Shown here: one piece after another, positions 36,891 to 45,755 of the stretch | Layout of the letters: each line of letters starts with the position of its first letter | How positions within the stretch are numbered: position 1 is the stretch's first letter | Assembly (NCBI RefSeq): GCF_025506275.1 | Contig: NZ_QYCP01000073.1 | Span: 1 to 62,278 of the forward strand | Direction: 5' to 3' | Source of the DNA: Brevibacterium permense | GTDB taxonomy: Bacteria; Actinomycetota; Actinomycetes; Actinomycetales; Brevibacteriaceae | Length of the DNA: 62,278 nt | Position numbers and translations under genes: made by a program | Notes under the pieces: generated by a model | Databases searched by the model: none | The model's input: only the letters and a program-made list of their open reading frames with translations | Told to the model about the DNA's origin: nothing

Positions 36891-37253
36891 TCATCCCTTG
36901 CATAGGCAGAACGGGTGACCGGCCGGGTCGAGGAACACTCGGAACGTCTCTCCCGGCTGTTCGGGGGCTTTGCCTGCACCGATCTCGAGCACGGCCTTCT
37001 CTGCGACATCGAGGTCATCGACCATGACGTCGAGGTGCATCTGCTGCGGGTGGGCCTGACCGGGCCAACTGGGTGCATGGTAGTCCTCGACCTGCTGGAT
37101 GCAGATCGGCGGCCAGGAGTTGGAGACGACTTCTGCCCAGGTGCCGTCTTCTTCGACGGTGACCGACCAGTCCAGGAGTTTGCCGTAGAACTCTGCGAGT
37201 TCACCGGCGTCAGGGGCGTCGAGCACGACAACGGGCTGCTTTGCGATAGCCAT
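36891..37253 (-). CDS. VOC-superfamily (glyoxalase/bleomycin-resistance-like) protein
   Basis: 120 aa, one vicinal-oxygen-chelate domain: start VVLDAPDAGELAEFYGKLLDW, the middle MHLDVMVDDLDVAEKAVLEIGA, and the end FRVFLDPAGHPFCL. The family includes isomerases, dioxygenases and binding proteins, and no substrate can be named. ATG 37253 stands 6 nt after TAGACT, implying a leaderless transcript. Confidence 0.88.
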   Translation of the reverse strand: MAIAKQPVVVLDAPDAGELAEFYGKLLDWSVTVEEDGTWAEVVSNSWPPICIQQVEDYHAPSWPGQAHPQQMHLDVMVDDLDVAEKAVLEIGAGKAPEQPGETFRVFLDPAGHPFCLCKG

Positions 37254-37259
37254 GCCCCG

Positions 37260-37265
37260 AGTCTA
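37260..37265 (-). promoter_or_regulatory. -10 element, leaderless start of the VOC gene
   Basis: TAGACT on the minus strand, 6 nt before ATG 37253. No Shine-Dalgarno lies between. Confidence 0.6.
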
Positions 37266-37381
37266 CGCCGCCGCACTGACACAGCGAAGGCTTGGACACC
37301 AGGGCGTAGAATTGTTGAGCAGATCCGCTGATGCTTCCGCGTACTCTCGGCCGCATCGGCTCCACACAATGAAGGTTCGCG

Positions 37382-38407
37382 ATGAGTTCTCATGCCCTGC
37401 CCGTCGGCGACGCTGCCGCGGTGCACATAATCCACGACAATCCGGAATGGATCGCCCCGTTCACGGAGGCGCTCGACCGCCTCGGCGTCGCCCATGTCGA
37501 ATGGCTGCTGCCCGAGACCACGATCGATCTTGCCGCGGAACCTCCTGCCGGACTGTTCTGGTCGCGGCTGTCGGCGTCGGCGCACACCCGCACCGATCCG
37601 CATGTGAAGGAGTACGGGCGTGCGGTCCTCGACTGGCTCGCCGCCGCTGGCCGCCGAGTGATCAACGGTCGCGACGTCTACGAGCTCGAGGTGAGCAAGG
37701 TCCGTCAGCATCGCGAGCTGGCCGGCCGAGGCTTCGACGTTCCGCGCACCGCGGCCGCGTTCGGACCGCGGGCGCTCGTCAACGCCGCGACCGGCTTCAC
37801 TCCCCCGTTCATCACGAAGCACAATCAGGGCGGTAAGGGCCTCGGTGTGCGTCGCTTCGATTCCCACGCCGAGCTCGAGGCGGTCGCCGATGAGTTCGCG
37901 CCCGGTGGCGCGAATGAGTCGATCGACGGCATCACTCTCATTCAGGAGTATGTGCAGCCTGCCCAGCCGTTCATCACCCGTGCCGAGTTCATCGGCGGAC
38001 GTTTCCACTATGCGGTGCGCGTCGACGTCTCAGGTGGGTCGTTCGAGCTGTGCCCGGCCGATGCCTGCACGATTCCGGGTGCCGCGGCTGATCCCGACGT
38101 CGAGGCGGTCCCCCAGTTTGCCCGCCGTGAGGAGATCACGGCCGGAACACCGCTCATCGCTCGGCTCGAGACGCTGTTGGCCGACCTCGGCATCGAGATC
38201 GCCGGCGTCGAGTTCATCGAGACCGCCGACGGCTGTCAGGTCGTCTACGACATCAACACGAACACGAACTACAACCCGTCCGTCGAGTCCGCCGAACAGT
38301 CTGCAGGTCGTCAGCCTGCCGCGGACCGTATCGCCGATTTCATCGCCGACACCTTCGCCGAGGCAGCCCCGCAGTCCGTATCCCCCGCCGGATCGACAGC
38401 GTGGTGA
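37382..38407 (+). CDS. ATP-grasp (RimK-like) ligase
   Basis: 341 aa. ATP-grasp fold with the nucleotide-binding stretch FITKHNQGGKGLGV and the Mg-binding end VVYDINTNTNYN. Related proteins ligate an amino acid to a carboxylate, but the substrates of this branch are unknown. The N-terminal third has no motif. It shares its last bases with the next gene (GTGA overlap), so a two-gene operon with a P-loop kinase is likely. Confidence 0.85.
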   Translation: MSSHALPVGDAAAVHIIHDNPEWIAPFTEALDRLGVAHVEWLLPETTIDLAAEPPAGLFWSRLSASAHTRTDPHVKEYGRAVLDWLAAAGRRVINGRDVYELEVSKVRQHRELAGRGFDVPRTAAAFGPRALVNAATGFTPPFITKHNQGGKGLGVRRFDSHAELEAVADEFAPGGANESIDGITLIQEYVQPAQPFITRAEFIGGRFHYAVRVDVSGGSFELCPADACTIPGAAADPDVEAVPQFARREEITAGTPLIARLETLLADLGIEIAGVEFIETADGCQVVYDINTNTNYNPSVESAEQSAGRQPAADRIADFIADTFAEAAPQSVSPAGSTAW

Positions 38408-39081
38408 AGTCCCGAGTCCGAGTTCTGATCGAACTGCTGGCAGAGCTGAGCACCGTCCGACCGGGAGGTCGTGCCTTGGTGGCGTTGGACGGAGTAGACG
38501 GAGCCGGGAAGACGACGATCGCCCGGGAACTCATCGACCTCGCCGAGGAGGACGCGGGGAATTCTGGTACGGCTCCTGCTCGTCCCGTCGCGTCGGTCGG
38601 CATCGACGGCTTCCATCATCCGCGGGCCGTTCGTCATGCCGACGGAACAGGGCCGGAGACGTTCTACCGGAACTCCTACGACTACAACTCATTCCTCGAG
38701 TCGGTCGTCGGTCCCTTCCGCCGAGGCGACTCGGTCGTTCCAGCCGCGTGGGACGTCGACGCGGATCGACCGATTGCGCCCGTGCCTCGGAGCCTGCCTA
38801 GTGACTGCGTCCTCCTCATCGACGGGATCTTCCTCCACCGTCCCGAGCTTGTGGATCTCTGGGATGCGAGCGTGTGGGTCGATGTGCCGTTCGAGATCTC
38901 GGTCCCACGAGGGAACGAGCGGTTTGCCGGAGCCTTCGATGCCGATCCCGAGGATGAGTCGAATCGCCGCTACGTCGGTGGTCAGCGCCTCTACTTCGCC
39001 GAGGCTGCCCCGTGGGAACACGCCACATGGGTGCTCGACAATCGCGAACTGGAACGGCCGACTCTGGTTCGGTCTTACTGA
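38404..39081 (+). CDS. Uridine kinase-like P-loop protein
   Basis: 225 aa from the GTG at 38404 (GTG 38401 also possible). Walker A is ALDGVDGAGKTT and a Walker B-like segment is CVLLIDGIFLH; a late R-Y-V-G-G-Q-R-L-Y stretch is typical of the uridine kinase/PRK group. It transfers phosphate to a small hydroxyl substrate, not identified. Coupled to the ATP-grasp gene. Confidence 0.85.
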   Translation: MKSRVRVLIELLAELSTVRPGGRALVALDGVDGAGKTTIARELIDLAEEDAGNSGTAPARPVASVGIDGFHHPRAVRHADGTGPETFYRNSYDYNSFLESVVGPFRRGDSVVPAAWDVDADRPIAPVPRSLPSDCVLLIDGIFLHRPELVDLWDASVWVDVPFEISVPRGNERFAGAFDADPEDESNRRYVGGQRLYFAEAAPWEHATWVLDNRELERPTLVRSY

Positions 39082-39113
39082 CAGCTCTCCTTACCTAGGT
39101 GATAGTGTCGAAG

Positions 39114-39203
39114 CGCTACAGGGGAGCGCCGAAAGAGGCGGCGCTGAGAGTGCGTATGCAGACCCTTTGAACCTGATCCGGTGAGCACCGGCGGAGGGAG
39201 TGG
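39114..39203 (+). ncRNA. TPP riboswitch (THI element)
   Basis: Conserved parts appear in order: CAGGGGAGCGCC, the pyrimidine-sensing GCGCTGAGA (39141-39149), ACCCTTTGAACCTGATC (pyrophosphate-sensing side), and CCGGCGGAGGGAG closing the structure. It ends immediately before the ribosome site of tenA. TPP binding is therefore expected to mask translation initiation, the usual mode in actinobacteria. Confidence 0.93.
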
Positions 39204-39210
39204 AAGACAC

Positions 39211-39900
39211 TTGAGCACCATCGACAATTCCTCGATCGTCTTTGACAGCGACGGAGCGGTGGCCGAACTGCTCCGTTCGACGGAGCGGCAATGGGTGAGG
39301 GCCGTCGATCACCGGTTCGTCCGAGAGCTTTTCGCCGGCACCGTCGATGACACGGTGATGCGCGACTATCTCATCCAGGACTATCAGTTCTTCGAGTCGT
39401 TCCTGTCCATGCTCGGAGCCTGCGTGGCCCATGCCGATGAGCTCGACCCAAAGCTGCGATTCGCCCGACAGCTGGGCATGCTCGTCGCCGACGAGGACAC
39501 GTATTTCGTCGACTCTTTCGCCGAGCTGGGCGTCGATCCCGCCGATTACCTCCGACCTGAACTTGCAGCACCGACGGCGGGCTTCCGCGATCTCATGAAC
39601 TCAACAGTCGACTCAGCATCGTACCCACAGCTGCTCGTCGTCCTCGTTGTGGCCGAATGGCTCTACCTCGATTGGGCCGAATCCCGCGAGGAAGCACCGG
39701 AGCGAGCGGTTCATCGAGGATGGATCGACCTCCACCGCGGAGAAGCCTTTCGCTGCTGGGTGCAGTTTCTCGTCGACGAGCTCGAGCGGGTGTTCCCAAG
39801 AGACAGCGATCAAGGCTCAGATGCCGAGGCTCTCGCCCGCATCTGGAAGCGTGCCGTCAATCTAGAATGCGCCTTCTTCGACGACGTGTACGACAACTGA
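39211..39900 (+). CDS. tenA: TenA-family thiaminase II-like protein
   Basis: 229 aa from TTG 39211, with GGAAG upstream; an upstream GTG lies within the riboswitch and is excluded. All-helical TenA/THI-4 fold (YLIQDYQFFESFLSMLGACVAHA, AEWLYLDWA). TenA hydrolyses aminomethyl-pyrimidine from degraded thiamine so it can be reused. The canonical active-site Cys of the TenA_C class is not clear near residue 130-140, so it may belong to the TenA_E group that uses Glu. The riboswitch supports a thiamine salvage role. Confidence 0.9.
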   Translation: MSTIDNSSIVFDSDGAVAELLRSTERQWVRAVDHRFVRELFAGTVDDTVMRDYLIQDYQFFESFLSMLGACVAHADELDPKLRFARQLGMLVADEDTYFVDSFAELGVDPADYLRPELAAPTAGFRDLMNSTVDSASYPQLLVVLVVAEWLYLDWAESREEAPERAVHRGWIDLHRGEAFRCWVQFLVDELERVFPRDSDQGSDAEALARIWKRAVNLECAFFDDVYDN

Positions 39901-39952
39901 GCCGCCCTCAGCCGCCCAGAGCCGCACTCCGCAGCCGCACAGCCCACTGACC

Positions 39953-39958
39953 TAGACT
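39953..39958 (+). promoter_or_regulatory. -10 element, leaderless start of the flavoprotein gene
   Basis: TAGACT, then 6 nt, then ATG 39965. No ribosome binding site is present. Confidence 0.65.
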
Positions 39959-39964
39959 GGCCTC

Positions 39965-41446
39965 ATGAGCACAGGTGTTGATGCAGTCGTCGTCGGATCC
40001 GGCCCGAACGGCATGGCCGCCGCCGTCACCATGGCCCGTGCCGGACTCTCTGTCGAAGTGTTCGAAGCTCAGCCGACGATCGGCGGCGGTGCCCGCACCC
40101 TCGACCTCGGTCTGGCGCCGGGCATCACCCACGACATCTGCTCGGCCGTGCACCCGTTGGCGATCGCCAGCCCATTCTTCGTCGACTTCGATCTGCGCGC
40201 CCGCGGCCTCGAGTTCACCACCCCCGAGATCTCCTACGCCCAGCCCCTCGACGGCAAGCCCGCCGCGCTGGCCTTCCATGATCTCGAGAAGACCGTCGAC
40301 CACCTCGGCGCGGCCGGACCGGAATGGCGGCGATTCTTCGCCCCGCTCCTCGACCGGGTCGATGACGCGATCTGGCTCTCCCTCGGTGACAAACGCTCCG
40401 TTCCCGAGACCCTGCGCGATGTTCCCGGCATCGCGAACGTCGTGAAGTTCGGCCTGCGGCTCCTTTCCCAAGCCAGCTCTGCGTGGAACATTCCGCTCTC
40501 CCACGAATCCTCCCAGGCCCTGTTCACCGGTGTCGCAGCGCACGCGATCGGCGGGCTGCCGGCGATGGGCACCGCGGCCACTGCCACGATGCTCTCCACG
40601 GTCGCCCACGCCGGCGGGTGGCCCTCCCCGATCGGCGGGTCGCAGGCGATCATCGACCACCTCGTCGCCGATCTCGAAGCGCACAGCGGGAAGGTCACCA
40701 CGAACGCCCGTGTCAACCATGTCTCGGATATGCCCAAGGCCCGCGCCTATCTGCTCGACACCTCGGCGCTGAATGCGGCGCAGATCTTCTCCGGCCTGCT
40801 GCCCGCGCACGTCGACAAGAGTCTGCGGAGGTTCAAGCACGGCAACGCCGCCGCCAAGGTCGACTTCGTCCTCGACGGCCCGGTGCCCTGGTCCGATCCC
40901 GCAGTCGGACGCGCCGGCACCATCCACATCGGCGGATCCCGGGCGCAGATGGCCGCCGCCGAGGCGCAGGTGATGAATGGGCGCATGCCCGCAGACCCCG
41001 TGTGCCTCGTTTCGGATCCGACCGTCTTCGATCCCACCCGAGAGGTGAACGGGCTGCGGCCGCTGTGGACGTATGCGCACGTGCCCTTCGACTGCCCGCT
41101 CGACCCGACCGAGTACATCGCCCGGCAGCTCGAACGCTTCGCTCCCGGCTTCCGCGACCACATCGTCGCCCACAATGCGATCCCCGCCTCCGAGATGGCC
41201 GGCCACAACCAGAACTACATCGGAGGGGACATCGCCACCGGCATCGTCACCTTCTACCGGATGATGGCCCGCCCGCGCACCAGCTGGGACAACTACAGCC
41301 TCGGCGTTCCCGGCGCGTTCCTATGTTCGGCAGCAACGCCACCGGCCCCGGGCGTGCACGGCATGAACGGCTGGTTCGCCGCCCGCCGGGCTCTCAAGAC
41401 CCGCTTCGGCATCGACAAGGCACCCAGTCTGGCTCCGGGCGACTGA
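39965..41446 (+). CDS. Phytoene dehydrogenase-like FAD/NAD(P)-binding oxidoreductase
   Basis: 493 aa. N-terminal dinucleotide fold VDAVVVGSGPNGMAAAVTMARAG followed by the GGGARTLDL loop, and a C-terminal FAD signature (PGVHGMNGWFAARRAL). The amine oxidase/CrtI-like superfamily is broad (carotenoid desaturases, retinol saturases, PYROXD2-like proteins). No other carotenoid genes are nearby, so a CrtI role is not supported. The stop is 1 bp from that of the convergent exporter gene. Confidence 0.87.
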   Translation: MSTGVDAVVVGSGPNGMAAAVTMARAGLSVEVFEAQPTIGGGARTLDLGLAPGITHDICSAVHPLAIASPFFVDFDLRARGLEFTTPEISYAQPLDGKPAALAFHDLEKTVDHLGAAGPEWRRFFAPLLDRVDDAIWLSLGDKRSVPETLRDVPGIANVVKFGLRLLSQASSAWNIPLSHESSQALFTGVAAHAIGGLPAMGTAATATMLSTVAHAGGWPSPIGGSQAIIDHLVADLEAHSGKVTTNARVNHVSDMPKARAYLLDTSALNAAQIFSGLLPAHVDKSLRRFKHGNAAAKVDFVLDGPVPWSDPAVGRAGTIHIGGSRAQMAAAEAQVMNGRMPADPVCLVSDPTVFDPTREVNGLRPLWTYAHVPFDCPLDPTEYIARQLERFAPGFRDHIVAHNAIPASEMAGHNQNYIGGDIATGIVTFYRMMARPRTSWDNYSLGVPGAFLCSAATPPAPGVHGMNGWFAARRALKTRFGIDKAPSLAPGD

Positions 41447-41447
41447 C

Positions 41448-42383
41448 CTACGGCCTCTCCGGTCGAGCACCATGCCTGCGCACGAGCCCGCTCGAGACCG
41501 CGACCCCACCGACGACGGCGGCTGCTCCGAAGATCTGTCCGAAACCGAACCGTTCCCCGAGCACCACCGCCGAGAGAGCGAGCGCGAGCACCGGCTGGAC
41601 AAGCAACAGGCTCGCCGTGACTTCGGCAGGCAGCCGACCGCTTCCGTGATGGATGAGCAGCCACGCCGCGACTTGTCCGACGAGCGCGAGCACGATAAGC
41701 AGAACCCACGAACGCCCGCCGATATCCGAGACCGAAAGTCCCTGTGAGAAGAGGGCGATGATCGTCGAGGTGGCCGCGGCCGCCGCCGTCGCCCACGTCA
41801 GCGGCTGGAACGCGAGATCCGACTGCGTCCGTGTGGCTTTGCGGCTGAGGAAGAGGTACGTTCCGTATCCGATTCCGGCGAGCAGCCCGAGAAGAACCCC
41901 GCCGAGGCGGCCCTGCCCTGCCGCCGATGTGCTCGGTCCGATTCCGATTTCGCTGAGGCGCACACCGCTGACGAGGATGATGCCGATGATCATGATCGGC
42001 AGTGCAATCAGAAATCTCCGCTCCATGCGCTCACGATCGATGATGAGAGCGAGCAGCGGCAGGACGATGACCTGGACGTTGATGAGCACCGTCGAGACTC
42101 CCGCTCCGGCGAGGTAGATCGATGCGGTCCACGCGCTGTAGTCGATGCCGAGCGCGATGCCCGCCGCAAGCGACCACAGCACACCACTCGTGCTCAGGCT
42201 CTCATGTCGCTGCCTTTCGGCGAGCGCAAGTGGAATGAGGGGCACAATGGCGATGGCGCAGCGAAGCACCGCAGTGGTCGCCGCGTCGACATCGGCAAGC
42301 TTGACGATGATCGCGGACGCAGACAGGCACAGCGCTCCGGCGAGCACCGAGGAGATGGCTGCGGGGGTTGGTGTCTGACTCAT
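41448..42383 (-). CDS. EamA-family (DMT) exporter, copy 1
   Basis: 311 aa, ten membrane segments formed by two EamA repeats. No signal for substrate; relatives export amino acids or small metabolites. ATG 42383 follows TAGCGT by 6 nt (leaderless). It diverges from a LysR gene, the usual arrangement of exporter and its regulator. Confidence 0.9.
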   Translation of the reverse strand: MSQTPTPAAISSVLAGALCLSASAIIVKLADVDAATTAVLRCAIAIVPLIPLALAERQRHESLSTSGVLWSLAAGIALGIDYSAWTASIYLAGAGVSTVLINVQVIVLPLLALIIDRERMERRFLIALPIMIIGIILVSGVRLSEIGIGPSTSAAGQGRLGGVLLGLLAGIGYGTYLFLSRKATRTQSDLAFQPLTWATAAAAATSTIIALFSQGLSVSDIGGRSWVLLIVLALVGQVAAWLLIHHGSGRLPAEVTASLLLVQPVLALALSAVVLGERFGFGQIFGAAAVVGGVAVSSGLVRRHGARPERP

Positions 42384-42389
42384 AGTTCG

Positions 42390-42395
42390 ACGCTA
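42390..42395 (-). promoter_or_regulatory. -10 element, leaderless start of exporter copy 1
   Basis: TAGCGT on the minus strand, 6 nt before ATG 42383. Confidence 0.6.
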
Positions 42396-42476
42396 TGGCC
42401 ACCTGACTATTCAGCACCAGTTCAGATTTCGATCTAGTATTGATAAGGACTGCTTACCGAAAGTAGGGGTGAGACG

Positions 42477-43358
42477 ATGAGACTCGAATGGTCACGGCTG
42501 CGGATCCTCGACGCCGTGGCGAGAACCGGATCGGTCAATCAGGCTGCCGTACTGCTCCATCTCACTGGACCCGCCGTCTCCCAGCAGCTGCGCCGCATCG
42601 AACGGGAAGCCGGAACCCGCGTGGTCGTGGCCGATGGGCGCGGCCTTCGCCTCACCGATGCCGGCCGCACTCTTGCTGACTACGCCCGGCAGGTCACCGA
42701 GCTCATGCAGCGCGCCGAGAACGATCTCCAACACGACGAGGTCACGGGGACTGTCAAGATCGGTGCGATCGCCTCGAGCATCCGCGACCTGCTCACCCCT
42801 CGTCTCGGACAGTTGGGCAACGCTCATCCGGACATCGCCGTGTCGATCGAGGACGGCGAGACCGATGACCACCTGCAGCGCCTGGCCGACGGGCACCTCG
42901 ACATCGTCATCGCCGAATCGTGGACGAACGCCCCGCTGACTCTGCCTGCAGGAGTGGTCTCGACCGAGCTGACAAGGCAGACCGCCTATGTGGCCGCGCC
43001 GAGCGATCACTGGGCCGTCTCGGTGACGGAGGTCCACATCGCGGATCTTGCTGCCGAAGTCTGGTCGACGTGCGCGCGCGATTCACGCGACCACGAGGCC
43101 CTCGTCCAGGCGGGGCGCACCCGCGGAATCGAACTCGAAGTCCGGCATTTCGTCGCCGATCCCCTCACTCAGCTCAGCCTCGTGGCCGGCGGCCTCGCTC
43201 TCGCGTGTCTGCCGTATTCGACTGCTCCGGCCGATACCGACGAGGTCGTCTTCCGCAGGCTCGCTCCGACAACCGAGCGCACTATTCTGCTGCTCACTGA
43301 CGACCGCGTCCCGGCTCGTGCCGTCGAAACGGTCCGAGACGCGCTGCTCGCTGGCTGA
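42477..43358 (+). CDS. LysR-family regulator paired with exporter copy 1
   Basis: 293 aa, LysR helix-turn-helix (LRILDAVARTGSVNQAAVLLHLTGPAVSQQLRRIE) and effector domain. AGGGG precedes ATG 42477. It is probably an activator of the divergent EamA exporter. The sequence type resembles the LysR at 45756. Confidence 0.92.
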   Translation: MRLEWSRLRILDAVARTGSVNQAAVLLHLTGPAVSQQLRRIEREAGTRVVVADGRGLRLTDAGRTLADYARQVTELMQRAENDLQHDEVTGTVKIGAIASSIRDLLTPRLGQLGNAHPDIAVSIEDGETDDHLQRLADGHLDIVIAESWTNAPLTLPAGVVSTELTRQTAYVAAPSDHWAVSVTEVHIADLAAEVWSTCARDSRDHEALVQAGRTRGIELEVRHFVADPLTQLSLVAGGLALACLPYSTAPADTDEVVFRRLAPTTERTILLLTDDRVPARAVETVRDALLAG

Positions 43359-43382
43359 CCGAGCTCTCGGGTCGCGCAGAGG

Positions 43383-44465
43383 TCAGCCTCGCACCCACCG
43401 ATCGACGTCGCTGTCGTAGTGCCATTCGGCCACCTCGTTGACGGCCTCGACGACGTCATTCAGCCAGAACGTCGTATCCGGGTGCCAACCCGCCATGACA
43501 CTCGCCGTCCGATCATCCGTGTTCCCTGCCGTGGGGATGGTCTCCGATTCCTCGACGAGGCGGCCCTCCGTCACGTCGATGACCGCACCTGCCGTGCGCA
43601 GATAGCCCGCGAGACCGACATGGACACCGTCGAATTCCTCGGCAACCCGTGACCAGTCAGGAATGACCCACCGGCCCTTGCGTCCGGTGGTCTCGGACCA
43701 GACATAGCGGCGCTGGGCGGTGACGTCGAGCGAGTAGCGGCGGCACAGATCGGCCCAATCCTCAGGTGCGCGAATCTCGGCGATGCGAGCGTCCGGGCGC
43801 AGTCGCAGACGGCAGGCTCGGGCACGCTCGAGACCGAAATCGTCCTCGACGAGTTCGACTCCGATCGGGGTTCCGTTGGGCCATGCTCCCGTCGACGACC
43901 ACAGACCGTCTGGCGGAGTCGACCACCATTCGCCGCTGAGCTCCATATACGGGTTCTTGGCGAAATCGTGACGGCAACGGGTTTCCGCGGTGAGGACATC
44001 TGCGAGCCACTCGTCCAATTCCCACGAGAGGCTCGCTCCGTCTCCCTCGAGAGGTGGATAGAGATCGGTCAGCGTGATCGCAGGCGCCGCTGTCGAATCA
44101 ACTGGACCTAGAGGCCGGTCGAATACTGCGGGCAGCCCACTGCGATGATCTGCGTCATCCCAAGCCAGAGCCCATTGATTGCCCGGGTCCAGAGGCGCGG
44201 TCCAGCCATCGAGCGGGACAGTGGATATGACCATCTCCGCGAAGGGGCGCAGAGCTTCCCGCACCTCTGGGTCAGCAGCGATCTGATCGGCACCGTGAGG
44301 AGGCTGCCAGTACATGGCTCCGGAGATGACTTCGGCCAGCTCGTTCTCGAGGTCAATTTGAGTCGGCCTCACCGGTGTGACGCGTCGCAGGGTTGCCGCT
44401 ACGTTCTGGGCAGTGATGTCTCCGGGTTGCGGTTCGGAGTCTCCCTCGCCGAGGTACATCGCCAC
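43383..44465 (-). CDS. Conserved hypothetical protein, Trp/Asp/Glu-rich
   Basis: 360 aa from GTG 44465 (358 aa from ATG 44459), no recognised domain, no membrane segment or signal peptide. It is acidic and Trp-rich, with many W-x-x motifs in the second half. It begins 9 bp after the stop of a 73-residue gene in another frame, with AAGGAG just before. The two are therefore an operon or a split gene. Function unknown. Confidence 0.72.
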   Translation of the reverse strand: MAMYLGEGDSEPQPGDITAQNVAATLRRVTPVRPTQIDLENELAEVISGAMYWQPPHGADQIAADPEVREALRPFAEMVISTVPLDGWTAPLDPGNQWALAWDDADHRSGLPAVFDRPLGPVDSTAAPAITLTDLYPPLEGDGASLSWELDEWLADVLTAETRCRHDFAKNPYMELSGEWWSTPPDGLWSSTGAWPNGTPIGVELVEDDFGLERARACRLRLRPDARIAEIRAPEDWADLCRRYSLDVTAQRRYVWSETTGRKGRWVIPDWSRVAEEFDGVHVGLAGYLRTAGAVIDVTEGRLVEESETIPTAGNTDDRTASVMAGWHPDTTFWLNDVVEAVNEVAEWHYDSDVDRWVRG

Positions 44466-44474
44466 CGCAGCGCC

Positions 44475-44696
44475 CTACTCCTTGTCGGCAAGGAAGCCGG
44501 CGATGAAGACATCGTGACGAGCCTCGGAAAGCGCGCGTGCCCGATCCGTGAGCGGTTCGCCCTCCTCGTCGAATTCGTCGTCGCGCCCATTCAGTGCGAG
44601 CCCGAACACGAGCGAGCGTCCTCGCGGGGACACGAGCAGATCCTCGGCGGACAGGCGGTCGTGATGAAGGGTCGGAGGCGCATCATCGGCGGTCAT
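44475..44696 (-). CDS. Small hypothetical protein
   Basis: 73 aa, acidic, no known domain. Contains LSAEDLLVSPRGRSLVFGLALNG. Begins at an ATG placed 6 nt after TAGCCT, so the transcript is probably leaderless. The reading frame ends 9 bp before the next gene. A frameshift that split one protein of about 430 residues cannot be excluded. Confidence 0.6.
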   Translation of the reverse strand: MTADDAPPTLHHDRLSAEDLLVSPRGRSLVFGLALNGRDDEFDEEGEPLTDRARALSEARHDVFIAGFLADKE

Positions 44697-44702
44697 GACC
44701 TC

Positions 44703-44708
44703 AGGCTA
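44703..44708 (-). promoter_or_regulatory. -10 element, leaderless start of the small hypothetical gene
   Basis: TAGCCT on the minus strand, 6 nt before ATG 44696. Confidence 0.6.
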
Positions 44709-44720
44709 CGCGAACACCTG

Positions 44721-45683
44721 TCAACTGGCCCTGATGGAATCGCTGGCGTCGGAATCTTCCGTTTGCGCGCTCACGGGCACGACCGCCTCGGCAGCGGCGA
44801 GAATCCGCGCCCCTTTCGCGGCCTTCAGACCCGCGCCGAGGACCCCGATGATGACGAGGACGGCCCCGCACAGCTCGCCGACGGTGACCCGCTCGCCGAG
44901 GAAGACGAAAGCCGCGCTCATTCCGACGACGGGCACGAGCATCGAGAAGGGGGCGACGACTCCGGCGGGGTTGCGCGACATCAGCCACGACCAGATGCCA
45001 GAACCGAGGATCGTCGCGATGACCACGGTGTAGAGCAGTCCCGCGATCGCGAGCAGCCCTGTCGGTGTGGTCAGTCCCGAAAATGATGCGCCGATCCTCT
45101 CAGGTCCTTCGACGAGGAGGGAGAGGACGAGCATCGGCACGGGCGGGACAGCGGACATCCACATCGTCAGCTTGATCGGTTCGGTGGTGTGAGCCTGCCG
45201 GTTGCAGATGTTGCCGATCGCCCACCCGAAGGCGCCGGCGAGGGTGAGGAGGAAGGGCAGGAAGCTCGCGTGCGAGTCGAAGCGCTGCCAGCCGACGACC
45301 GCGAGGCCGGCCATCGCGATGAGGAGGAAGAGCATCTGCGAGCCGCGGACATTCTCGCGCAGAAATGTCATGCCCAACAGCACCGTGAAGGGGCCCGAAG
45401 CTTGGAGGACGAGGGACGCGAGTCCCGCGGGCATGCCGGCGGCCATCGCCCAATAGAGGAAGAGGAACTGCAGGAGTCCGAAGCCGAGTCCGTAGCCGAT
45501 GATCCACCGCGCTTTGACGTCGGGCTTCGGGACGAAGAACAGCGCGGGGACCGCGAGCAGGGAGAAGCGCAGAGCGACGAGGAAGAAGGGCGGGAACTGC
45601 GCCAGGGAGAAATCGATGGCGAGGAAATTCAGTCCCCACATGACCGCAACCGAGGCGGCGAGCAGACAGTGCTTGAATGACAT
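44721..45683 (-). CDS. EamA-family (DMT) exporter, copy 2
   Basis: 320 aa from ATG 45683, ten membrane segments in two EamA repeats (for example FKHCLLAASVAVMWGLNFLAID and AGVVAPFSMLVPVVGMSAAFVFLGE). An upstream in-frame ATG at 45719 would add a polar stretch and is less likely. Divergent from a LysR gene. Similar in plan to exporter copy 1 but not a recent duplicate. Confidence 0.9.
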   Translation of the reverse strand: MSFKHCLLAASVAVMWGLNFLAIDFSLAQFPPFFLVALRFSLLAVPALFFVPKPDVKARWIIGYGLGFGLLQFLFLYWAMAAGMPAGLASLVLQASGPFTVLLGMTFLRENVRGSQMLFLLIAMAGLAVVGWQRFDSHASFLPFLLTLAGAFGWAIGNICNRQAHTTEPIKLTMWMSAVPPVPMLVLSLLVEGPERIGASFSGLTTPTGLLAIAGLLYTVVIATILGSGIWSWLMSRNPAGVVAPFSMLVPVVGMSAAFVFLGERVTVGELCGAVLVIIGVLGAGLKAAKGARILAAAEAVVPVSAQTEDSDASDSIRAS

Positions 45684-45743
45684 GGCCCCATTCTCAACTT
45701 CGTCAACAATGAAGCACAATCGCAGAGTACTTCATCAACTCTG

Positions 45744-45749
45744 TAGCAT
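45744..45749 (+). promoter_or_regulatory. -10 element, leaderless start of the second exporter regulator
   Basis: TAGCAT, 6 nt before ATG 45756. Confidence 0.55.
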
Positions 45750-45755
45750 GGCTTC

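Noticed and set aside
37382..39081. ATP-grasp gene as a true RimK or glutathione synthetase
   Set aside because: Only the general ATP-grasp motifs are visible and no ribosomal or glutathione context exists, so a specific name is not justified.
39908..41206. 432-codon minus-strand frame opposite the flavoprotein
   Set aside because: Gly/Arg/Val-rich shadow composition; the plus strand encodes a recognisable FAD protein.
39965..41446. Carotenoid desaturase CrtI
   Set aside because: No crt genes nearby, and the sequence fits the broader phytoene-dehydrogenase-like superfamily equally well.
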